A stretch of DNA of 64,000 bases from Fistulifera solaris (GCA_030295235.1 AP026169.1:744001-808000); one strand, 5' to 3'; shown: positions 33,803 through 43,990, counted from the stretch's first letter. Notes: generated by a model not told the origin, from the letters alone. A program made the numbers and translations.

Positions 33803-33889
33803 CTAGACGGGACTTGAACCCGCAAACCTTCTGATTTATCCTCCGGCACAGAGTAGAAGTCAGACGCGCTGCCATTGCGCCACTAGGAA
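33799..33889 (-). tRNA. tRNA-Arg(UCU) with an 18-nt intron
   Basis: On the minus strand the acceptor stem TTCCTAG pairs perfectly with CTAGGAA. The D arm is GCGC-AATGGCA-GCGC, the anticodon stem TCTGA pairs with TCAGA, and the loop CTTCTAA gives anticodon UCU. An 18-nt intron (33836-33853) sits one base 3' of the anticodon, the canonical nuclear tRNA intron position. The T arm is GCGGG-TTCAAGT-CCCGT. Discriminator base A. Serves AGA/AGG codons in the cytosol. Confidence 0.9.
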
Positions 33890-34776
33890 AGCAATCGACG
33901 TTGTGCCGAAACTTATACAAACAAACTTGCAATTGCTTAGTCGCACCGTGCCCCCAGCAACGGGCTTCTCATGCTTTCGAACAGACATTTGACATCCAAA
34001 TGAGCAAAAACACATTGCCTTCGGTGACCGGAGTTAAGTTTGGGATTTAGCTTCAAAACAGGTGACGGACCCTCTTCCATGTTTTTTGCGGTGTTGTAGA
34101 TCACGGTAGATCCTCCGTTGTTGTTAATTGCGGGAGAAAAGTGCATCTGGACCCAGTTTGCCTGCTTATACCATTAAATAGAGCGCAATGGTAAATCTGT
34201 TATTCGCTTTTTCCTCGTGTGCGGTTTGCGGTTCAACTGTTTATTGGTTGCGAAGGAATACCAAGAGCGGACACGTTGAAGCCACATTTTGATGCAGCGA
34301 ACTGTGGACTGTGGACGCTTGGTGAACATGATTGGTGATTGAAGGTGAACTATGAATGAAACAATGAAACTAATCTACCTGGTACTGTACAAGCAAAGGT
34401 ACAAGTAGTATAATGTAGTAAATAATCGCAAGCCCTGTTGAACACCCACCGCGCGATTCCCTTTCGCAGCCAACAAACAACAAACAACAAACAACAACCA
34501 CAGTTATCACGAACACACCACACCCTTTTCTGCTTTCATTGCACCGTTCGCGCATTCTACCCAGAAAACATATCAATTCTGACACGTCGGCTTGTCTACT
34601 CGTAAAAGAATGATGTTTTCCACACTTCATTCATTTTCCACTCTTCTTTCAATTCCCACGCTCGGTCGATTGAAAATGTCTTTTGCTTCGCCAACACGAC
34701 AATCAACCAACCTTTTGTCACACATCTCAATTCCGAGAAATTTTTCAAGGCTGTTTCAACTCTCATCTTTGTTACC
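33890..34776. other. Intergenic between tRNA-Arg and unknown acidic gene
   Basis: A segment GTCGCACCGTGCCC at 33940-33953 lies about 51 bases upstream of the tRNA and recurs at the same distance from the tRNA fragment at 37.3 kb. GGTACTGTACAAG-type words at 34380-34405 and CAACAAA repeats at 34480-34498. No gene supported. Confidence 0.5.
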
Positions 34777-37029
34777 ATGAACGACAATGTCAACTACGTC
34801 GCATCAGGCGGAAGCTCCGAACACTTTGGTTCCCAAGTAATCGATCAAAGTCTTTTCGATGACGCCGAAAGCGTGAAAATAATTGATCTGTGTCTTGACG
34901 ACAACAGTAGCAACCAGCCTACTCTGCCCAAGGACGTCGGCCTCGGCATTGCAAGTGCTTCAGGTGACGACTCCAACGACGAGGACAGCGATGTGGTCCT
35001 TGCAGGGGAGACGAACCAGCCCGTGGAACACGCCAAGAACGCTGTGCTGAAAGCAACCGTGAAAGCCAAGCTTGCTCGCATGCAGATGAAACGGCTTCCG
35101 AGTCCCCAGAAATATGCGGCAGAGATGCGATACGCTCGGTCCCCTGCACAACCTGGCACGGCCGAGGAAGAGGAGGACAACGACGAGTACGAGTATGAAT
35201 ACGAGTGCCAAGACGAGAACGTCAACTACCGGCACAATGGCGACTACTCGCGCAATGGCGGCGGCGACGACGACGACGACGACAATGGCAATGACAAAGC
35301 AGAAGGCGAAGACAAAGAACCTTCTCTGGTTGATGGTGTCCAAAAAGAAGTCTTGGATATGGACGCTGGAAGGCCGGTCAACTTCACCCCACAGGTTGCG
35401 ACGCACGAAGAAATGAAAAATTTCAACTTAAAAAATAAGTTCACAGAGTTCGCCGGGAAGAAGATTCGTATCCATCCAGAGTTCATCAACCACTGGTTGA
35501 AGGCCGGCAAGTTGAAGAAAATTCCGCGAAACCTTGACGCTTTGAATGGCGGCGTCACTGAATCGGAACGTGCTCCGTTCCTGCTTGGACAGAACACCGA
35601 CTTTGTTCCATATGACGAGACAATTATACCTGTAACCATTGGTCCGATTGGCTACAAGCGCGACAAAGACGGACACGTTTTGGCAGCAGGCTATCGCAAG
35701 AAAAAATCGGGGGATAAACAATTCAAACATCCAATCGTTTACTTTTATCACGAAGATGGTTTTGTTGTTGCCTGCAAGATCACCCGGGCACAATACATTG
35801 CAAAAAAGGGTGCGATCCAGTCGGGAATGGCTGAGGTTATTGGGGAAAGAATGGCCACTTATCCATCGGGCAAAAATGTAAAGTGTGTTTTTGCACGATC
35901 CTATTCAGTGATGCGTCCCACGCTCGACAAAGAGAACTACCAGCGTCTCACACTCTACTGTGACGTCGTGTCAGGTCATTTCAAGTTGTTCTATTTGTCG
36001 GCAATTGGATTGATTACGTTTGTCGAACCACGCCCCAAGGGTTACATTGCCGATCATTGTGATAGCCCGACCAATGACAGTCTTCAAAATTTGGGATGGA
36101 AAACAGTCAGCGACAACAGCAAGAAGAAAAATCTTCATCCGGATCCAAAGTAAGCGTTTCGAGACCGATGTCATTTTCTCCAAGGTCAAAAAACTAACTC
36201 TTTGCTCTCTTCCTCAGTGCTGCGCACAAGACCTACAAAATCACGACTCTTTGAAATCAAGGATCCCTGGAACAATCGCCAAGAGATTAGTGTTCTTCCA
36301 GAGACCGACGAACTTGAATTTACTTGGTTTCTATATAATCATGACGAAAACAGTGACGGAGACGAGGTTTATGTCAATGGAACAGGTACTCACGTGTACA
36401 ACAGGACCAAGAAAAAGTACATCTACATCCAAAAAAAAGCATATAGGAATGGTTTCGTGAAGTTGCGACTCGCTATTTTTGTTGGAGGAAAACAGAAGTG
36501 GAAAACGATGGATTTTGGTCGCTTTTGCCTGAGGTGCTTTATTGGCCGCAAGCTCGAGGATTGGGAAACGTGCGAGCACGGAAACCAGAATCGCGAGGAC
36601 AATAGCTATTTGAACCTGTTTCCCCGTCACCGACTCTTTCAAGCCTTCAACAAAACCGTGCACCGTATTGGAAAAAGCAAAGATGGATCCGAAGTTGGCG
36701 TCTACAAAACGGGCAATCATTGGGTGGCGACGATTCGTATGTACACTCCGGACGGACCGACGAGCACGAAACAAGTCTTGGAAACATTTTTGATTGAAGA
36801 CTTAGGGGATGTTCTTGCGAAGCAGAAGGCAGTGGATTTCCGCAGACGTTTTACTCTTCGTGATGGAATGTGTTTTGAGGTTCCTGAACGCGTTGCTCCG
36901 ACGATCGACAACAGGGTCCGTGGTACGAGTGATGGTGTAGCGGAGTTGTCTGATGACATTTTCGTGCCCGATGTCGTCGTTTCTGGAGAACAAAGCATTG
37001 ACGTGCGTCCTTTGCCCAGTCGCAAATGA
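34777..37029 (+). CDS. Unknown acidic two-exon protein
   Basis: Not recognised. Exon 1 is 34777-36149 (donor gtaagc). The best pyrimidine-rich acceptor (ctcag, 36217) would break the frame, while cacaag 13 bases further (exon 2 from 36231) keeps it and joins LHPDPK to PTKSRLFEIKDPW; total about 723 aa. The first 210 residues are acidic and low complexity (EEEEDNDEYEYEYE, GGGDDDDDD). The second half is globular, with PYDETIIPVTIGPIGYKRD, HPIVYFYHEDGFVVACKI and LYCDVVSGHFKLFYLS in exon 1 and KVHRIG-type and VGVYKTGNHWVATIRMYT words in exon 2. The last word resembles an AP2-like beta-sheet fold in outline, but this is weak. It lies between a tRNA gene and a related tRNA fragment (see findings). 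Confidence 0.6.
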
Positions 37030-37912
37030 AATCGAAAGAACGAGCACCCTTTGCCAAGTCGCAAACTAAGCGGAGAGAAATGAAGTGCCGAGCGTTTACC
37101 CATTTGTCTTTCATCTGATGGAGAGGATTGAAGATAGGCTTCTTCTTTAATTAAAAGTAAAACAATACTCTGTTTGATTTCAGTCTCTAGCTCTAGGATT
37201 GGCCTTCGGATAGTGGCTGGAGAAGTTGGGACGACGACGAGTCTATCAAACAGCACCGGAGTGGACATCGTCTAACGCACAAGGCAGTTTCTTAATAGTC
37301 CAACGCGCTACCATTGCGCCACTAGGAAAACGCTCGGCAACGTGCGGAAAAAGTGGGACATAATTAACTTTCTTAAACCAGTCGCACCGTGCCCTCAATG
37401 AACGTTGCAGCGACTTTACGACCTCGATTATCAATTGACGTGCAAACGGGCAATGAAAATTGCCGCATATCGGTGATCAGTTAATTGGAGTTAAGAAAAG
37501 ACCGACCGACAGAGCGGAACGGAATCATTTTCTATAATTTCGATAACTTTAGATATCGGCTCAGCCTTTCGTTGGCCGTTGGCTCCATCCAGAATGCTGT
37601 TTTTTACCGAATGGAAATCGAATTCAATAAACCCGATGTGCTTTTTAGATCCGTTGGCCAATGTTCCAGGCAAGCCAATAAAATAGGAGCTAATCGACTC
37701 CGTGTTTCGTTGCGACAGCGTGAGGCGTGAGGACAGAATACAAAGTGTACAGTATAACAAGTACTACGTACAGTACTTGTATTCAAAATAATATTTTGGC
37801 TCATTTTTTGCTAATACTATAGTATTTACATACTCCGTACTATCTACTACGTTTGAGAAATGGCAAAACAACCTTGTCAAATGCATTCGCTTTCACTTCC
37901 AAATGATGCAAG
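37030..37912. other. Intergenic with tRNA fragment
   Basis: Contains the tRNA 5' fragment (37292-37328), the GTCGCACCGTGCCC word at 37381, a cluster of TACAAG/GTAC words at 37745-37780 and TACTCCGTA at 37831-37839. No coding gene supported. Confidence 0.5.
37292..37328 (-). pseudogene. tRNA 5' half (fragment)
   Basis: On the minus strand it reads TTCCTAGTGGCGCAATGG then TAGCGCG, identical to the tRNA-Arg(UCU) 5' end except for one base of the D loop, but no matching anticodon stem, T arm or 3' acceptor strand follows. It is a truncated tRNA copy. Its upstream word GTCGCACCGTGCCC is also shared with the intact gene. Confidence 0.8.
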
Positions 37913-38681
37913 ATGAAAACCTTGTTAACAAATTTATGGTATTTCCAGTATTTCTCCTTTGTCACTGCCTTAGCGCCACAGATTCACATTCCCGACAGAG
38001 AACACTCGCGACGAACGTTCTTTGATGACAGTGCCTTTCGTTTGCTGGTTGGAGTTTCCTCTGGTTTAACTCCATTGCCAGCCGTCGCTCAAGAAAATGA
38101 ACTACCATTATCGCTACGAGATTTTTACGAAACGTGCTCCTTTGGGTTCTTTGCAGACGTTGTCTGCAAAAAACAAAACACAGAACTTGTTGTTGCCAGA
38201 AATTGCGAAACGACTGGAGAACGATTTGAGCAATGGGTCTACAGGTCAAGGTGGATATATCATCAGCGGAGATATCAGCACAGACCTGTTTCGGGAGGAC
38301 TGCACGTTTGTAGACCCAACAAACCGAGTCAAAAGTCTCAATCAATATCAGAATGCTCTCCGTATCTTGTTTGATCTGAAACGATCGACTGTGTCCATCC
38401 TCGACCCATTCACTGTCGATGAAGAGACACGGACTATTCGGGGCTGCTATCGGGGTCGTGGATATCTGCAACTGCCTTGGAACCCTTATGTATCGTCGTA
38501 AGAAGCGGCTATCACCTACAAAATTGATCCAGATGGATTGGTGGAAGAACAATCCTAGACGTGGTCAAAATCGGCCATTTGAGCGCTCCAGGAGACCTTC
38601 ATACCTAGTGTATTTTTCAGCACACCAACGAGCACTTTAGAGAAACCTGTGAATGAACCGTCTCTTTTCCATCCAACTTAA
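37913..38681 (+). pseudogene. Decayed plastid-targeted DUF2358 / SnoaL-like gene
   Basis: Relic of a nuclear gene for a plastid protein of the DUF2358 (SnoaL-like) family. The N-terminus has a signal peptide-like start (MKTLLTNLWYFQYFSFVTALAPQ) and a second hydrophobic patch ending AVAQ, as in thylakoid-lumen targeting. The domain is recognisable: GDISTDLFREDCTFVDPTN, GCYRGRGYLQLPWNPYV, TYKIDPDGLVEEQS, TWSKSAI, ALQETFIPS. The reading frame is broken by one shift at a five-T run near 38122-38126 and by three in-frame stops (38499, 38556, 38580) that leave the surrounding residues in frame. Three stops without loss of frame argue for true decay and not sequencing error. It converges on the CRAL-TRIO pseudogene. 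Confidence 0.75.
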
Positions 38682-39549
38682 GTGATCGATGCAAACATCC
38701 CCACCAAGTTCGACCGGAATACAGCTTTTGTCAATATCGTATTTGCGCAAGGACTTTAAGACATCGGTATTGCTACCCGTATGAAAGGCCACACGCTTCT
38801 TGACACGTTCGGACATGAACAATTTGAGAATGGGCAAGACGAGTGCCGCAAACGCCGGTGGTTTACAGACATGATAGGCCGACAATTGGACGGGAATCGC
38901 TCCTTGCATACAGGGCAACATGATTTTGGACAATTTTTGATCAAACTGCAAAAAGGAGGCACGCGACGGATCCCCAATTACAATGACTCCATACTTTTGC
39001 GAATTCTTGTTTTCCAAGGCAGCGTGCACGACATACCACGAGGCTCGTGTGAGACTTCAGCGGTTATATTTTGATTGATCTTGCGTCGATGGGTCACTGA
39101 AAAGAATGGAACGACCTTTTGGATCGGTGACTCCCACCAGCAGGCGCAAGTAACCAATTTGCAGCGCCGTGCCATCTTCCAACAAGGCTTTGTCCAATGT
39201 CAATGGCTCAAAGGCTTTTTCGTCACCGAAAATTTCTACTCGTTTCTTCCAATAATTGAGATAATGAGTGACGGCATCGGTGACCCGAAAGACTTCCGAT
39301 CGCAGGAACATGAGTTCAAACTGGGCTGTCAACAATTCGGGACATTTTTCTTTGGCCATGATGTACTCCCTGATTCAAGGGTGTTTTCTGGGCCGCTCGT
39401 TCTGCCAATTACTCGGCAAACTGCGCCAACGTTTCTCGAATGAGTTGGGGCGTTTCTTTGGGATGAACTTGGCCATAATGATCCGGTTCGTTATCACTGT
39501 CGTCCGAAGAAATGGTGCAAGTGGAAGAGAGAGCCAGTGACTTTACCAT
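38637..39549 (-). pseudogene. Decayed CRAL-TRIO (Sec14-like) gene
   Basis: Relic of a lipid-transfer protein of the CRAL-TRIO family, which is expanded in diatoms. From the Met at 39549 (MVKSLALSSTC): an acidic leader with PKETPQLIRETLAQFAE, then KCPELLTAQFELMFLRSEVF (CRAL-TRIO N), RVEIFGDEKAFEPLTL, SILFSDPS, WYVVHAALENKNSQKYGVI and the C-terminal VELGGDV. Two in-frame stops (39409-39411 and 39057-39059) and one frame change between them, near the Met at 39359, interrupt the coding. The nonsense codons lie within otherwise aligned sequence. An unusual alternative is sequencing error, but substitution-type stops are not the error type seen elsewhere in the window. Confidence 0.75.
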
Positions 39550-39963
39550 GATGCAAGGTAGGCAATTTGTTTTTCGAAATGGGGTTGGGGTTGTGGTTGT
39601 GATGGCAATACCAGTATCAGGTATCAATCGGAAGGATTGTGAGTTTTTGGCGCTTTGTGCCGACAACCGAAACTTTTTCTCACCTTTCCTTCTCGCTATC
39701 CCTTTTCACCCTACATGGTGATGCTGATGCGTGGCGCGATGATGTTGTGATGATGAGAAAGTGTGAACCAAACAGACATTTTGCTCAACGCATTCTTTGG
39801 CACCTCTGAGAACTTCTTGAACTTATCGCCTTTTGCTTTTCGCTACCAGTACAAAGTATACAAGTACCGGTACTCCGTAATCCGTAATTGTTTTGAAAAC
39901 AGTGCAGTCATTATCGGCATTCGTCATTCTCGTAACTAAGTCAAGTGTGACAGAGACAAATCC

Positions 39964-39978
39964 GACTGAATATCAGTC
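39964..39978. repeat. Dispersed palindrome, copy 4
   Basis: GACTGAATATCAGTC followed by ACGAG: perfect five-base arms GACTG/CAGTC. Confidence 0.6.
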
Positions 39979-40480
39979 ACGAGTTATTTCTATGATCTCC
40001 TGCGGCCAGCTGGGGTGGCTTACCGCGTCTTTCTGTAACAATATTCATCCAATTTTCCTCAACATTATGATTTATTTGTTCTGGCGCTACTTTCATGTTG
40101 AAATCTTTGTCAAGAAGCGACGATGATACAGCACGAGATCCGCTTAAAGCTGAATAGAGTTCAGAATCTCAGATATGATTTCTTTGAATTCAGATGTTCT
40201 GCCAATATTGCTCAAGCTGAACTTACCCCATATAAAACCATGCGAATAACGATTTTAAGACGAGCATTTTCCCGGAGAATGCTCCTCTATCTTTAATATA
40301 TTATAAACCCCAAGCCTGTCGCGAATTAATTTACGACCTTTTCGTAACAACAAGTTACGATAGTTGCCATTGCATTGATATAATACACTAGAGCTACAAT
40401 AATCTGCACAACCAAAGCACAGGGCCGTCAATTGGTGCGATAAACACGCAGTAAATGGTGGAATGCGCATGGTGACTCAT

Positions 40481-40494
40481 GACTGAAACCAGTC
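40481..40494. repeat. Dispersed palindrome, copy 5
   Basis: CTCAT-GACTGAAACCAGTC-GTGAG: arms extend through the flanks (CTCAT/GTGAG), giving a long inverted repeat. Confidence 0.6.
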
Positions 40495-40727
40495 GTGAGA
40501 AAAGGTCGCCTACACATTGGGCTAGAGTCAAGATTTACCAAACATCCATTTAGATTCATGAAACATCCTGTGATTCTTCCGTCCAATCCATTGCTGAAAT
40601 AACTGGTTTCCAAACCATCGAAATGTTGTCTTTTGGCTCATTTGAAATGGAAAAATTTACGGAATAGTCCCTATTCGTTTCGCCCCTTTTTGCACTATCT
40701 TCGAAAGTGTTGTCTGTTTTTTACCAC

Positions 40728-40742
40728 GACTGTATTTCAGTC
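40728..40742. repeat. Dispersed palindrome, copy 6
   Basis: CCAC-GACTGTATTTCAGTC-ATGAGC; arms GACTG/CAGTC and the common flanks. Confidence 0.6.
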
Positions 40743-40826
40743 ATGAGCATCTCTCGGTTCGAATAAAAGCGCGCTTTCACCAACGGACAATTAGCACGCG
40801 CGACGCCCTGCGGGTGCCCGCCAAAC

Positions 40827-40853
40827 TTCCCGCCACAGTCGATTGCGCGCGCC
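40827..40853. promoter_or_regulatory. E2F-like sites upstream of PCNA
   Basis: TTCCCGCC at 40827-40834 and GCGCGCGCC at 40845-40853, 236-262 bases before the PCNA start. PCNA is a classical E2F target in plants and animals (consensus TTTSSCGC), so the words are placed where S-phase control would be expected. Binding is inference. Confidence 0.45.
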
Positions 40854-41088
40854 ATTTCGAATGGTTATGTACATCCGCGTAGAAATTGCTACCAGCATTG
40901 CCTCTGTAGGATTGTTGCGGTAACCTGCGTGCTACCGCCACAACAACCTAAACTCGTCCGCGTCTCATCTCTCCTCATTTTCCTTTCCTCTAGAGAGTGT
41001 GTTGCAAACAAGCACTCAACCATCTCTCTCTTCCATCAAATATTACATTAATTAATTACTTCCTTCTACACTTCCTCTCACAGATAAG

Positions 41089-41974
41089 ATGTTTGAAGCT
41101 CGCCTCGCTAACGGAAATATCTTCAAAATGATTGTGGAATCGATCCGCGAACTGGTCGTCGATGTCAACATTGATTGCTCGACGGAAGAGCTTTCGATTC
41201 AATGCATGGACTCGGCTCACGTTGCTTTGGTTTCTATGAGCTTGTCACAGAGTGCTTTTGATCACTTTCGATGCGATAGGTCTCTTTCGCTCGGCTTGAA
41301 CTTGCCGAATGTCTCCAAGATCTTCAAAATGATGGGTCGTGACGATACGATGGTCCTCAAGGCGGAAGATAGTGCCGACAAGCTCATGCTCATGTTTGAG
41401 AATGATAAATCAGGAACCATTGCGGATTTCGGTGAGTCTAAATTGAGTTTGTTTGATTAATTTGTTATGGTGTTTTACGTACTTACTTACTTACTCTTTC
41501 ACTTCCTGTCTATCTCTCTCTCTCTCTACAGAACTCAAACTCATGGCCATTGAAGCCGAACAACTCGGTGTCCCCGATACGGCTTACAAATGCAGCATTT
41601 CCATGCCTTCTTCGGAATTCCAGCGCATTGTACGTGATCTACAAGTCATGGGGGATACTTGCAAGATCTCGTGCACCAAAGAAGGTTTGAAATTTTCCGC
41701 CACGGGTCAAATTGGTACAGGCAATATCTTGATGCGTCAAAATGTCGCGTCCGAGAAAGAAGAGGACCACGTCACGATTGATATGGAAGAGCCCGTCGAA
41801 CTCAATTTCGCGTTGCGGTATTTGAATTTCTTCACCAAAGCGACGCCCTTGTCGCCGACGGTCATTCTCAAAATGAGTCCAGGTTTGCCCATTGTTATTG
41901 AGTATCCCATTGAGCAATTGGGTCATGTCAAGTACTATTTGGCGCCAAAGATGGAAGAAGATGAAGAAGAGTAA
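41089..41974 (+). CDS. PCNA: Proliferating cell nuclear antigen (sliding clamp)
   Basis: Ring-forming DNA sliding clamp, the processivity factor for replicative polymerases and hub for repair proteins in the nucleus. Exons 41089-41431 and 41532-41974 with a 100-nt intron (gtgagt...ctacag) give exactly 261 aa, the standard eukaryotic length. Landmarks: MFEARLANGNIFKMIVESI, LSIQCMDSAHVALVSM, LGLNLPNVSKIFK, the joint DFELKLMAIEAEQLGVPD across the intron (interdomain connecting loop region), MRQNV and the C-terminal ATPLSPTVILKMSPGLPIVIEY, YYLAPKMEEDEEE. The intron's 3' end is CT-rich (TCTCTC repeats). Intact. Confidence 0.97.
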
Positions 41975-42083
41975 ATGGAAAACGCAAGGGAATAAAGATT
42001 CACAGGATAATTGCTGTGTTGGAAAATTATAATCATTATTTAACGCCATATCATTCGTTTCAATTAAAGTCTAGGTATTCCGC

Positions 42084-43184
42084 TCACTCTCGCGAAGGAG
42101 TCTCCAATCCATGTTGCGCGGTATGACAAATGGAATCCCATATGGTTTGGGGAATAGGTAAAACACCCGCTGCTTGGCGTTCTTGTGCTGTTTTCACGGA
42201 ACGTTCTCCCGGAATACGGACATGATCGCCCGATGCTTGCACAGAACGAAGAATCGAGGCACTCTTTTCCTCAAAATCATCCACAAACGCGTGAGGATTA
42301 ATGGCAATGAATGTATGTCCCCATGATTGTGCCATCTTTTTCGATTCCACTTGTCCCAAGACCGCCGCACCCGACAGGGCTCCCGCCAATAGTTCGACAC
42401 ACAACGATAGTCCCAATCCCTTGTGTCCACCAAAGGTAGCAATGGCCCCTCCATTCATGACTTGCTGTGCATCCGTAGTAAATTTTCCTTGCGCATCATA
42501 GGCTACTTGAGGGGGTAAGGGTTCTCCTTTGGCTTGCGCACTCAATACACCAAACAACGCAATCGCCGAAGTGGCCATATCAAACGTATACGGCACATTC
42601 CCGGCCCGAGGAATCCCAATCGCCAACGGATTGGTCCCAAACACTGGTTTCGCTCCCGGCGCAGCGGCTACGAATTCGGGAGAATTACACAAGGCCACCC
42701 CGATACATCCCTTTTGGGCCATGCGATGGACATAATACGCCAACTGTCCCGAACTCGTACACGAATTGTACGCACACACCATGGCAATACTGTGGTTGTT
42801 TTCCTGAACTTTTTGGACGGCCAAATCGGCCGCTGTAACGGCCGCCAACATTCCCGGTGCTTTATTGGCATTGATGACGGCCGAAATGGGCGTTTCTCGT
42901 TCTATAGTAGGAATGCCCGCACCCGGAGCCGGCGCCATTTGTTTGGGTTGATACATTTTGACGAGTCCTTGATTGTTGCCACACAATTCTGCAGCGATCA
43001 TAATATCGGCCTGTAACGCGGCATCTTTCTCATTCCAACCAATCTGTTGCAAAGCTCGTGCTGTCGTTGTGTGGGCCTCTGCAATGGGGATTTGTACCAT
43101 CGTTGTTGACGATCGGGTGTTGCTTTGAGTCGAAAAGGAACGGCAAATGTGACGACACGCTCGGGTGATAATCATTCCGTGCAT
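42084..43184 (-). CDS. Ldh2-family malate/L-lactate/ureidoglycolate dehydrogenase-like protein
   Basis: NAD(P)-dependent 2-hydroxyacid oxidoreductase of the Ldh2 (type 2 malate/lactate dehydrogenase) fold, distinct from classical LDH/MDH. 366 aa, normal size. Signatures: VFGTNPLAIGIPR, FDMATSAIA, KGEPLPPQVAYDAQGKFTTD and GGHKGLGLSLCVELLAGALSG, the cofactor and substrate loop region. The first 28 residues (HGMIITRACRHICRSFSTQSN) are basic with Ser/Arg and could be a mitochondrial presequence; the alternative start is MVQIPIAEAH. The substrate could be malate, lactate, ureidoglycolate or sulfolactate. Its upstream region is shared with GatA and filled by the minisatellite. Confidence 0.88.
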   Translation of the reverse strand: MHGMIITRACRHICRSFSTQSNTRSSTTMVQIPIAEAHTTTARALQQIGWNEKDAALQADIMIAAELCGNNQGLVKMYQPKQMAPAPGAGIPTIERETPISAVINANKAPGMLAAVTAADLAVQKVQENNHSIAMVCAYNSCTSSGQLAYYVHRMAQKGCIGVALCNSPEFVAAAPGAKPVFGTNPLAIGIPRAGNVPYTFDMATSAIALFGVLSAQAKGEPLPPQVAYDAQGKFTTDAQQVMNGGAIATFGGHKGLGLSLCVELLAGALSGAAVLGQVESKKMAQSWGHTFIAINPHAFVDDFEEKSASILRSVQASGDHVRIPGERSVKTAQERQAAGVLPIPQTIWDSICHTAQHGLETPSRE

Positions 43185-43370
43185 TAGTAGTAATTAATAA
43201 TAATAGGACTAAATCAAAATATACCTGGTAATGCACCGGAGAAGCAAGCAAGAAAGAAAGAAAGAAAGAAAGAAAAGACAGAACAAGGAAACGTAAGAAT
43301 GAAAGAAAGAAGCATACTCTACCTGGAACATCGATTGCTACTGGAAAACGATACATCAGGACATGTGATG

Positions 43371-43819
43371 TTCTCACATGTCCAGAAAATCTGGGAGTGT
43401 ATCGTTTTCACATCTCCAGAAAATCTGGGAGTGTACCTTTTTCACATGTCCAGAAAATCTGGAAGTGTATCGTTTTCACATGTCCAGAAAATCTGGGAGT
43501 GTATCGTTTTCACATGTCCAGAAAATCTGGGAGTGTATCGTTTTCACATGTCCAGAAAATCGGGGAGTGTATCGTTTTCACATGTCCAGAAAATCTGGGA
43601 GTGTACCGTTTTCACATGTCCAGAAAATCTGGGAGTGTATCGTTTTCACATCTCCAGAAAATCTGGGAGTGTATCGTTTTCACATGTCCAGAAAATCGGG
43701 GAGTGTATCGTTTTCACATGTCCAGAAAATCGGGGAGTGTATCGTTTTCACATGTCCAGAAAATCTGGGAGTGTACCGTTTTCACATGTCCAGAAAATCT
43801 GGGAGTGTATCGTTTTCAC
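43371..43819. repeat. 34-bp minisatellite, 13 copies
   Basis: Thirteen copies at an exact 34-base period (the word CCAGAAAATC recurs from about 43382 to 43790). The unit is built of GTGTATCG, TTTTCACATGTCCAG and AAAATCTGGGA. Variants: CATCTCC for CATGTCC, TCGGGG for TCTGGG, GTACC for GTATC. It lies between the divergent starts of the Ldh2-family gene and GatA. Because 34 is not a multiple of three and the unit lacks stops, all three forward frames are open. Confidence 0.95.
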
Positions 43820-43990
43820 GTTTTCGCCGCTCACACTCACACAGGCCTGCACGGCGCACGGCCGGCGCCTGCCGCACAAACTAAAAAAAATCATACTCTG
43901 TATAACTTATCTTCCATTTCAGTTTTCTGCTACATACAGAAAGCAATTAATCATAATAAATACAATACAATACAATAAAATAGATGTCAA

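Larger units (their letters stand above)
39550..41088. other. Long intergenic region upstream of PCNA
   Basis: About 1.5 kb without a supported gene. Holds palindrome copies at 39964, 40481 and 40728, a TACTCCGTA at 39871-39879 (followed by a second TCCGTAATT), and close to PCNA the E2F-like words and pyrimidine-rich tracts. A 77-aa frame at 39893-40126 lacks any domain. Confidence 0.5.

Noticed and set aside
33576-33932. 118-aa minus-strand protein
   Set aside because: Translation of a tRNA gene and three 66-bp repeats; the length being a multiple of three explains the openness.
38499-39411. Alternative genetic code or selenocysteine at the in-frame stops
   Set aside because: All three stop codons occur, other genes use them normally as terminators, and frame shifts accompany them; decay is simpler.
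40130-40700. Transposon or old element in the gene-poor stretch
   Set aside because: No terminal repeats, polymerase, integrase or transposase-like frames were found.
42534-43016. 160-aa plus-strand frame
   Set aside because: Antisense to the Ldh2-family gene; Arg-rich shadow translation.
43371-43819. CRISPR array
   Set aside because: Direct repeats are contiguous with no unique spacers, in a eukaryotic nuclear context.
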